Part shown: positions 1 through 5,693 of the stretch, piece after piece
Numbering within the stretch: position 1 is the first letter of the stretch
Layout of the letters: each line of letters starts with the position of its first letter
Assembly: GCA_028288385.1 (NCBI GenBank)
Contig: JAQBNX010000612.1
Span: forward strand, 1 to 6,519
From: Spirosoma sp.
GTDB lineage: Bacteria; Bacteroidota; Bacteroidia; Cytophagales; Spirosomataceae
Length of the DNA: 6,519 bases
Direction: 5' to 3'
Program-made: the position numbers and the translations under genes
The notes under the pieces: model-generated
What the model saw: only the letters and a program-made list of their open reading frames with translations
Told to the model about the DNA's origin: nothing
The model's database searches: none

Positions 1-266
1 CGGCAAAAAGCCGACGTATCGGTAATACGCACCTGCTTCGGCGTTACGTACAGATCGTAGACAGGCGTATTGATAACGAGGGTATTGTTGTTGCGGTCGT
101 AAATCTGGCCCCGGTAGGGAATCTCCACCACCCGCTTAATGGAATTCTTCGACGCCCCCAGCGAGTATGTATCGTCCAGCACCTGCAAATAAAACAACCG
201 GGCCAGGTACGTCAGCCCAAGCAGGCAAAAAACGCCTATGATAACCCACTTCCGATTCTCTAACAT
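1..266 (-). CDS. mrdA: Penicillin-binding protein 2, N-terminal part (cut by left edge)
   Basis: Only the first 88 codons are present; the gene continues past the left edge. The protein begins MLENRKWVIIGVF, with a short basic cytoplasmic tail, one membrane-spanning anchor at about residues 8-27, and then a periplasmic start. Residues 51-58 carry the YRGxIYDR motif found near the N-terminus of class B PBPs, followed by LVINTPVYDLYVTP, which fits PBP2 better than the division protein FtsI. Class B PBP2 is the transpeptidase that cross-links peptidoglycan during elongation with RodA. The catalytic domain lies outside the window. The ATG start is supported by AGGAG 12 nt upstream and by the membrane anchor following at once. 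The upstream neighbour is a lactonase-like gene, not mreC/mreD, so the usual mre-mrdA-rodA order is not seen on this side. Confidence 0.87.
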   Translation of the reverse strand, partial: MLENRKWVIIGVFCLLGLTYLARLFYLQVLDDTYSLGASKNSIKRVVEIPYRGQIYDRNNNTLVINTPVYDLYVTPKQVRITDTSAFC

Positions 267-278
267 GGTGAGACTAAA

Positions 279-283
279 CTCCT
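279..283 (-). promoter_or_regulatory. Ribosome binding site of the PBP2 gene
   Basis: The minus strand reads AGGAG here, with 12 nt to the ATG at 266. It is the only clear Shine-Dalgarno sequence in the window. The spacing is longer than ideal, but the ATG is the only sensible start for this membrane protein. Confidence 0.5.
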
Positions 284-311
284 AAAAAGCAACTAGTTTG
301 ATAAAGCATAT

Positions 312-319
312 CAAAGATA
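312..319 (-). promoter_or_regulatory. Bacteroidota-type -7 box for the PBP2 gene
   Basis: The minus strand reads TATCTTTG, a full match to the Bacteroidota -7 consensus TAnnTTTG, inside the 112-bp gap between the lactonase stop and the PBP2 start. It would give a leader of about 40 nt that contains the AGGAG site. No good TTTG -33 element is visible 19-21 bp upstream, so the call rests on the -7 box alone. Confidence 0.4.
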
Positions 320-378
320 AGCAAACAGAATGACGATTGCTGAATGTAAATCAGACTTGTGCCTTTCCTTCCTGATTT

Positions 379-1404
379 TTACCAACCCCGAGCGGTTGTT
401 TTTACCCGGCACAAATACATATCGGCCGTAATGTAAAGGGTGGACCCATCGTCGCCCCAGGCACAGTTTGCCGTTGCCCCACCAATATTGATATGGCCTA
501 GAAAATCGCCCGTTGGCGAAAGCACCAGCACACCCCCTGCGCCCGTGGCCCATAGATTGCCGTCGCGGTCTACTTTCATACCGTCGAAGCCGCCGGCCAG
601 TCCTTGCTTTTTCATTCCTTCGGGCCCAAACACAATGCGTTCTTTGCCCGCTGACCCATCAGCCAGCAGCGGATAGGCCATGATAACCGGCCGGTCAGGA
701 TCCGACTGCGCTACGTAAAGGTTTTTTTGATCGGGCGAAAGCGCGATACCGTTCGGACGTGTAAGATCATACGTAATTAAGGTCACCTTCCCATTAGGGG
801 CAATTCGGTACACACCAAAGCCGTCGGTTTCGCGGCTAGGATCTTTTTCTTTTTTGGGCATTCCATAGGGAGGATCGGTGAAATAGTAGCTTCCATCGGT
901 ATGGGCCACTACGTCGTTGGGGCTGTTGAACCGTTTACCATTGTAGTTATCGGCTAGCGTTTTCTTACCACCCGTCCCAGTTAATGGCATAGCGGACACG
1001 CGCCGGTCGCCGTGCTCACACGCAATCAGCCGTCCTTGTGCGTCGATGGTCAGCCCATTAGAGCCAGGTTCATCGCCGTACGGCTCTACGCCGGTGTAGC
1101 CCGACGGCTTCATAAACGTAGTCAGCCCATCTTTTTCGGTCCATTTGAATATGGTGTTTTGCGGTACGTCGGAGAATAACAAATAAGGCCCGGTGCTTCC
1201 CTGCTTCACCCAAACTGGCCCTTCCGACCACGTAAATCCACTGGCTAACACCTCAATGCGGGCGTCTTTTGGAATAAGTTTATCCAAACGCGGGTCACTC
1301 CGCATAATCTGGCCAATTGTAGGATACGTCGTTTGGGCAGTTGCCAGGTTAAGCGTCAGGGCCAGTAAGGCTAAGCCACTCAGAAAGGACAGTTTCGGGT
1401 TCAT
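379..1404 (-). CDS. Exported SMP-30/gluconolactonase/LRE family protein
   Basis: A 341-residue six-bladed beta-propeller of the SMP-30/gluconolactonase family, metal-dependent enzymes that usually hydrolyse sugar lactones such as gluconolactone. The start chosen is the ATG giving MNPKLSFLSG, because a typical signal peptide follows (hydrophobic core about 6-20, AxA-type cleavage at ATA before Q24); a TTG 33 bases further upstream only adds residues before it. Visible family motifs are SEGPVW with the probable metal ligand Glu61, SNGL near 116, SPNDVV with the probable ligand Asn163, FTDPPYG near 175-181, RPNGIALSPD near 217-225, and GFDGMKVD with the probable ligand Asp274. The export signal places it in the periplasm or outside, where it could act on lactones from sugar oxidation. 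The exact substrate cannot be read from sequence. It stands alone: PBP2 downstream is unrelated and the gene upstream is divergent. Confidence 0.88.
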   Translation of the reverse strand: MNPKLSFLSGLALLALTLNLATAQTTYPTIGQIMRSDPRLDKLIPKDARIEVLASGFTWSEGPVWVKQGSTGPYLLFSDVPQNTIFKWTEKDGLTTFMKPSGYTGVEPYGDEPGSNGLTIDAQGRLIACEHGDRRVSAMPLTGTGGKKTLADNYNGKRFNSPNDVVAHTDGSYYFTDPPYGMPKKEKDPSRETDGFGVYRIAPNGKVTLITYDLTRPNGIALSPDQKNLYVAQSDPDRPVIMAYPLLADGSAGKERIVFGPEGMKKQGLAGGFDGMKVDRDGNLWATGAGGVLVLSPTGDFLGHINIGGATANCAWGDDGSTLYITADMYLCRVKTTARGW

Positions 1405-1426
1405 AATTGACCAGTATGAGGTAACA

Positions 1427-1458
1427 CAATAGTACAACCAATTTAAGGGTGGTGCAAT
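1427..1458 (-). promoter_or_regulatory. Candidate promoter of the SMP-30 family gene
   Basis: On the minus strand, ATTG at 1458-1455 is followed after 20 bp by TACTATTG at 1434-1427. This is close to the Bacteroidota pattern TTTG, 19-21 bp, TAnnTTTG, with one mismatch in each box. It would start transcription about 15-20 nt before the ATG at 1404, a very short leader with no Shine-Dalgarno sequence, which is not rare in this phylum. Confidence 0.33.
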
Positions 1459-1577
1459 TTATAGGCAACCAGTGGGGCTTACCAAAACGCTTCGTCAGCT
1501 ACTAATGAAGCTGTCGAGTCTGCCGTGAAAGGTAAACGACAACCCCAAGCTATTAATAGTAGCAGATCAGCGATTGG

Positions 1578-1607
1578 TTGAAATACTAAATGCATAGAAT
1601 AGATTTA
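1578..1607 (+). promoter_or_regulatory. Candidate promoter of the Rossmann-fold oxidoreductase gene
   Basis: TTG at 1578-1580, a 19-bp spacer, then TAGATTTA at 1600-1607, one base from the Bacteroidota -7 consensus TAnnTTTG. Transcription would begin near 1614. This argues against the in-frame GTG at 1609 as the translation start and for the ATG at 1672. Confidence 0.38.
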
Positions 1608-1671
1608 AGTGAGGACATCCTTCGTTCATAAATGGACAATCAAATTAACGAAAATAGCCTCCTCTTCCAAC

Positions 1672-2322
1672 ATGACAACTCCCACCTCTAAAACAGCGTT
1701 GGTTCTTGGCGCAACGGGTCTCATTGGCGATATGCTGACTCGTAAGCTTACCGAATCTACCCTGTATGAGAAAGTGAAGGTTTTAGTACGTAGTCCGTTG
1801 CAATGGACTCATCCCCGCCTACAGGAAGTGCCGTTTGATTTTGAAAGGCCAAACGGTTTGCTCACGCAGGCCGACGACATTTTTTGCTGCCTCGGCACTA
1901 CGATGAAAAAAGCGGGTTCGAAGGAAGCCTTTAAAAAAGTGGATTATCAATATCCCATGGATGTAGCCCGACGGGGCCTCGACAATGGAGCCCGGCAGTT
2001 CGCTATCGTTACGGCGATGGGCGCCGACGCACAATCATCGTTTTTTTATAGCCGCGTAAAAGGTGAAGTTGAACGCGACCTAGCAGCGTTGAATTTTCCA
2101 ACGCTGCTCATTTTCCGCCCTTCGCTTTTGCTTGGACACCGGGCCGAAAACCGATTCGGAGAACGGTTGGCTGAAGGGGCCATGCGCCTTTTTGGCCCGC
2201 TCATTCCATCAAAATACAAAGGCATTGAAGCATCCAAAGTTGCCAATGCTATGCTGACTACCATGCAACAGGAACTAAAGGGCCGTCACGTTTACGAGTC
2301 TGATGCATTGCAGGGATTTTAA
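1672..2322 (+). CDS. NAD(P)-binding Rossmann-fold oxidoreductase (atypical SDR, TIP30/HTATIP2-like)
   Basis: A 216-residue soluble protein of the atypical short-chain dehydrogenase or NAD(P)H-binding group. The dinucleotide motif GATGLIG has its glycines at residues 13, 16 and 19 right after the first strand (TALVLGATG). LVRSP at 38-42 has an Arg after the second strand, which often indicates NADP preference. FCCLGTTMKKAGS (71-83) is the fourth-strand region, VTAMGADA (113-120) sits where the catalytic Ser strand lies, and YSRVKG (126-131) supplies the YxxxK pair Tyr126 and Lys130. IFRPSLLLG (147-155) is also typical. This pattern resembles the TIP30-like family; the substrate is unknown. The ATG at 1672 is chosen because the Rossmann strand begins eight residues later and a promoter candidate overlaps the alternative GTG at 1609. 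There is no Shine-Dalgarno sequence. It is single, divergent from the lactonase and convergent with the glutaminase-family gene. Confidence 0.85.
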   Translation: MTTPTSKTALVLGATGLIGDMLTRKLTESTLYEKVKVLVRSPLQWTHPRLQEVPFDFERPNGLLTQADDIFCCLGTTMKKAGSKEAFKKVDYQYPMDVARRGLDNGARQFAIVTAMGADAQSSFFYSRVKGEVERDLAALNFPTLLIFRPSLLLGHRAENRFGERLAEGAMRLFGPLIPSKYKGIEASKVANAMLTTMQQELKGRHVYESDALQGF

Positions 2323-2383
2323 CGATGACCTTACCAACCTGCAATTGGGCTCTGTCCGCACTGACAAATACCCGTCGTAAGCG

Positions 2384-4996
2384 TTATTTGACGAGCTTTT
2401 TCTCCAGCATTTTGATGTAGTACCCACCCACGACAGAACGGGCCTGAAAGCCCACCTTATGCCCGTCGGTGGTTTCATGCCAGTCGTTTAGCGGCACGCG
2501 GTCGGGGCTTTCGTTGACAAATTTCAGCACGGGCGCAATCAGGGCCTGAAAGTCAGCCGGTCGGTCGGCCAGGGTAGCAGTCCAGACAATCCAGTCTGAT
2601 TTAGTGTATGTCTTACGGCTATCCAGTGGGAGGCCAAATGGCTGCTGTTTCGTCAGATAATACGCCATCTCGGTTTTGGCCACTTCGGTCGGAAAAACCT
2701 TTAGTTTAAGCAGCTTATCCCACACCAGGTTGTATTTTTGACTCCAAGTGCCCGGATTTTCAAACGTAAGTGTATAATGACGACCGTCTGTAGCTGACTT
2801 ATCCTCGGCTAATTTCATCCACTTACGGGCCAGGTCGCGGGCCATCTCAATGTACTCTTTTTCGCGCGCTTTATCCCCCATGCGCCCTGCAAGATAGCCG
2901 TAGCTGGCAATACCCATAATTGCCTTCACCGATAGGTTAGCGTTGCGCGCAATATGACCAGCAAAGTCATCCGTGCAGAGTTGATTGGTTGGGTCAAAAC
3001 CATTTTTTATCAGATAATCCGTCCAGACAGTCAGCGTTGGCCAGTGTTGTCTGGCATAGTTGGCGTTGCCTTCAACAGCGGCAATGGCTGCTGTCAAAAT
3101 CAGCATATTGCCGCACTCCTCCACTGGCATATCCTCGCCATATGTTTGCCCGTTGGCTATTGGATAGGTGCCTACGTCATGGGCCGCAAAGGGTTTGGTC
3201 CATCGGCCGCTTTCCGAGTATTGAAAGATTGGCTCCATCATTCCCTTCAGTAACAGGGGGTTATACAATAAGAACAGCGGAGCCGATGGGTACGTTACGT
3301 CGACTGTGCCGATAGAGCCATTGGAGAAATTTTCTTTCGAAAAAAAGAAAGCCTCGCAATTAGGTCCGGCCACCAGTTTATGGGCCGCAATGGCCTGTCG
3401 ATAGCCTAGTACGCAAAGGTTAGCATAGTCGGCACCACCAGCGGCAAGGGCATCAGCATATAGTTTTTTATCGAAGAGGTCGCAGGCAATTTTAAGTTTA
3501 CTGTAGTCGGCGTCGGCATCCTGCAACGCCTGTTCCATAGTGACTGGCGTTGCAGACCTTTTGCCATTTGTTGACGATCCGCCTTTACGCCACCAGGCAT
3601 CGAGGGGTTGTCCACCGTATTCTATCGATTTCACATCGTCGTAGCCAATCAACAATTGCCGTTGAACTACCCGGCTGCCCACTTTGCCGAGGGCCATGCT
3701 CGTTGCCAGCACGGGTAGACTGTCGCTCACGATTCGGGGCATCCGCTCGTGCAGGTCTGTCACGCGCCCCTCGCGCTCAAACTGGTTTCGGGCGCTTAGC
3801 AGCGAGCCGATTCGTCTGCTTGTCCCAATTTCGACAGCGGACGCTACGTATAAATAGCCCCAGTCGATTCGGACATCGTCTCCTTTACGGCCTAGCACTT
3901 TCTGTTCGACAGTACCAACACGCATATAATCAAGTGGTGGTCGTTCCGGTCCTGAACCGGCGGTTGGAGAAGCCCATTCAGCACGACCCCGTCGCCACGT
4001 GACCAACTGATCAGGTGAGTTAACGACAAGTTCGGCCGAAACGTCGGTGTACAATTCTACCTCATGTAGTTTGCCATCCGTTGCCTGAACGCTGTAGCTG
4101 ACGTACTGAACCGGCCGCGACAAGGCCGTCAGGTTATCCATCAGCAACGGGGCCATGAACGTAACGCTTAGTTTAACACCCCCTGCGGCAAAGGTATAGT
4201 TCGACTGGGTAGCCGTCATGCGCCGGCCAATCTGCGTGGCGGTTTGGTCTTGAATAACCCGTTCTTCCACCAGACCCAGATCGACAAAGCCAGGCCCTGA
4301 GAAGTTCTGACTATGAAAAGCAATGATATTTCGGCCTTTCCGGAGCAGCTCTGTCCCATTCCGGTGGGTAGGCGTAGCACGATAGGCAGACGATACGCCC
4401 GATGCACCGGCTACCCGTTCCCCATTGATAAAGAGTTCGTAGCTGTCGTTTTGAATGGCATTGACCAATAGCGGACCGCTGGGAACCTGGTCGAGCATTA
4501 CAGTGCGCCGGACGTAAATATCGGTTGTAGTCCATGAGGTACGATCCGTGTTTCGGGTTCCGAACGTTCCTTCACCCACTGCCCATTGACTGTCATCATA
4601 TTCAGGTTTAATCCAGTCATTGGATGTGGGTTTCTCGGTTATATACTTAGCCTGATACGCCTGCCGTTCGCCCGATGGAACGATCGTATCCCCTCCCAAA
4701 GACGGTTTCCCCATGAATCTGAATGTTTTTCCATCTACCCTGATGAGGCCGTTTAATTGCTGGGCTTGTCCTGTCCAATGGCGGGTAGCATCGCCATTGA
4801 GCCGATCCCCAAATGACCACACACTGGTATATGGGTCGATGGTAAGGAGGGGTGTAGCAGGAGGATTTAACGTAGCTTTAGGTACTACGGTTTGCTGGGC
4901 AAACCCGGGAATAGCCGTCATAATAACATTTACGATTAAGGATAAATACCTACTCGTAAATGTAAGCGATTTAATATACCAATTGTAACTATTCAA
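2384..4996 (-). CDS. Exported glutaminase A family protein (DUF4964/DUF5127/DUF4965/DUF1793)
   Basis: An 870-codon gene of the glutaminase A (fungal GtaA-like) family. Its named members hydrolyse L-glutamine to glutamate and ammonia outside the cytoplasm. Approximate order: signal peptide 1-33 (core YLSLIVNVIM, cleavage after GFA before QQ); DUF4964-like 45-100 (LTIDPYTSVWSFGDRLNG); an inserted jelly-roll 115-245 (DDSQWAVGEGTFG, DSYELFINGERVAG, LRKGRNIIAFH), like sugar-binding domains; DUF5127-like 255-485; DUF4965-like 490-665 (AHDVGTYPIANG, MPVEECGNMLIL); DUF1793-like 670-865 (CTDDFAGHIARNANLSVKA, FGLPLDSR, YTKSDWIVWTA, ARSVVGGYY). The C-terminal half resembles alpha-barrel glycosidases, so a glycan substrate is not excluded. 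The only conventional in-frame start before the signal peptide is the TTG at 4996. An ATG at 4921 (MTAIPG) would destroy the signal peptide. ATT at 4975 would give a textbook MKSLTF start but is a very rare initiator. Family assignment is firm; start and substrate are not. Confidence 0.88.
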   Translation of the reverse strand: MNSYNWYIKSLTFTSRYLSLIVNVIMTAIPGFAQQTVVPKATLNPPATPLLTIDPYTSVWSFGDRLNGDATRHWTGQAQQLNGLIRVDGKTFRFMGKPSLGGDTIVPSGERQAYQAKYITEKPTSNDWIKPEYDDSQWAVGEGTFGTRNTDRTSWTTTDIYVRRTVMLDQVPSGPLLVNAIQNDSYELFINGERVAGASGVSSAYRATPTHRNGTELLRKGRNIIAFHSQNFSGPGFVDLGLVEERVIQDQTATQIGRRMTATQSNYTFAAGGVKLSVTFMAPLLMDNLTALSRPVQYVSYSVQATDGKLHEVELYTDVSAELVVNSPDQLVTWRRGRAEWASPTAGSGPERPPLDYMRVGTVEQKVLGRKGDDVRIDWGYLYVASAVEIGTSRRIGSLLSARNQFEREGRVTDLHERMPRIVSDSLPVLATSMALGKVGSRVVQRQLLIGYDDVKSIEYGGQPLDAWWRKGGSSTNGKRSATPVTMEQALQDADADYSKLKIACDLFDKKLYADALAAGGADYANLCVLGYRQAIAAHKLVAGPNCEAFFFSKENFSNGSIGTVDVTYPSAPLFLLYNPLLLKGMMEPIFQYSESGRWTKPFAAHDVGTYPIANGQTYGEDMPVEECGNMLILTAAIAAVEGNANYARQHWPTLTVWTDYLIKNGFDPTNQLCTDDFAGHIARNANLSVKAIMGIASYGYLAGRMGDKAREKEYIEMARDLARKWMKLAEDKSATDGRHYTLTFENPGTWSQKYNLVWDKLLKLKVFPTEVAKTEMAYYLTKQQPFGLPLDSRKTYTKSDWIVWTATLADRPADFQALIAPVLKFVNESPDRVPLNDWHETTDGHKVGFQARSVVGGYYIKMLEKKLVK
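4926..4963. repeat. 10-bp perfect inverted repeat in the 5' coding region of the glutaminase-family gene
   Basis: ACATTTACGA at 4926-4935 is perfectly complementary to TCGTAAATGT at 4954-4963, with an 18-nt loop. In the mRNA of the minus-strand gene it would form a stem-loop over codons 12-24 counted from the TTG start, exactly where the signal peptide core is encoded. The region is AT-rich. A role in translation is inference; a perfect arm of this length can arise by chance in a window of this size. Confidence 0.4.
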
Positions 4997-5001
4997 TATA
5001 T

Positions 5002-5076
5002 ATTTTAATTAAAATGTTAAGTTGTAGTTTACAATTTTAGAGTATGAGTATCATATAAGTTCCATTGTTAGATGGA
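5002..5076. promoter_or_regulatory. Series of four short dyads in a divergent intergenic region (possible operator array)
   Basis: This lies in the 241-bp AT-rich gap between the glutaminase-family gene (minus) and the GNAT gene (plus). Four inverted repeats follow one another: ATTTTAATTAAAAT at 5002-5015 (a perfect 14-bp palindrome), TTGTA-gtt-TACAA at 5022-5034, TATGA-gta-TCATA at 5043-5055, and TCCAT-tgttag-ATGGA at 5061-5076. Their centres are at 5008.5, 5028, 5049 and 5068.5, so steps are 19.5 to 21 bp, about two helical turns. The arm sequences differ, so one regulator binding all four is not evident. No good promoter match was found here for either gene, and the rest of the gap (5077-5237) shows only short open frames. 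Confidence 0.3.
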
Positions 5077-5237
5077 CACAGGGCAAGTTAGCAACAACAT
5101 CTTTCACTAAATAAGAAAAAAATGGCAACTTGAGCCTTCATCTATGCGCTCTGACGGTCGTGCATATTTTTAAATATGAGGAACGAACCATATCTGTTTC
5201 CAGTAAAAAGCGTCACTTACACCTAACCAGAAACGCG

Positions 5238-5693
5238 GTGACAACTCAATCTACTCCATCGCTATTCATCCGATCTGCCCGCCGTAGTGATGCGGACGTA
5301 GTTTATGGATTTTTGTGCGATCTGGAAGGGTCTCTCCTGGACGCTGGCCTGTTTACAGACGTATTTCGTCATAACCTGGCCAATCCCATGATTCATTACC
5401 TTGTAGCTGAGTGGGCAGGTCTAGTAGTTGGCTTTGTTAGTTGCCATGTGCAGTATTTGCTGCATCACACGGGCAAAGTTGCTGAGATACAGGAACTGTA
5501 CGTAAAACCCGACTACCGAAATCAGCGTATTGGGCATCAGCTTATAACCACACTCGATACCCTGGCCATTCGGGAAGGCTTCGTAAACCTGGAAGTTACT
5601 ACCAACCGAAAGCGTCATGATACGATCCGGTTCTATGAACAGGAACACTTTTCAAGCACCCACCTTAAATTGGTTAAATCCCTACTCACCTGA
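5238..5693 (+). CDS. GNAT family N-acetyltransferase, PhnO-like
   Basis: A 151-residue cytoplasmic acetyl-CoA-dependent acetyltransferase. Residues 9-16 (LFIRSARR) form the first strand; EIQELYVKP at 83-91 and RNQRIGHQL at 94-102 form the acetyl-CoA pyrophosphate loop, where the first Gly of the usual R/QxxGxG/A pattern is Arg97 while Gly99 is kept. NRKRHDTIRFY at 123-133 is the motif B region. As I recall it, E. coli PhnO (aminoalkylphosphonate N-acetyltransferase) shares the DAVY start, the LHH before GEIQEL and the KRHDxxRFY stretch, so it is the closest named relative I can suggest. No phosphonate genes are nearby, so the substrate is open. The start is taken as GTG at 5238 (MTTQST), since the fold begins nine residues later. 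The frame stays open back to a TTG at 5130 with GTG at 5160, but that extension is not GNAT-like. Its stop overlaps the next gene's ATG (TGATG). Confidence 0.83.
   Translation: MTTQSTPSLFIRSARRSDADVVYGFLCDLEGSLLDAGLFTDVFRHNLANPMIHYLVAEWAGLVVGFVSCHVQYLLHHTGKVAEIQELYVKPDYRNQRIGHQLITTLDTLAIREGFVNLEVTTNRKRHDTIRFYEQEHFSSTHLKLVKSLLT

Noticed and set aside
2323..2383. Possible bidirectional terminator between the convergent genes
   Set aside because: Only a 4-bp complementarity (CGTC/GACG) is visible before a short T-run inside the gene end; too weak to call.
2954..3315. Two overlapping plus-strand frames of about 100 codons
   Set aside because: Both lie antisense to the DUF4965/DUF1793 part of the glutaminase-family gene and have no recognisable motif.
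3550..4002. 150-codon open frame on the plus strand inside the glutaminase-family gene
   Set aside because: Antisense to a well-conserved coding region; composition is Arg/Ser-rich without recognisable domains, as expected of a shadow frame.
4713..4988. 91-codon plus-strand frame over the 5' end of the glutaminase-family gene
   Set aside because: It mirrors the N-terminal domain and signal peptide of the minus-strand gene and shows no domain of its own.
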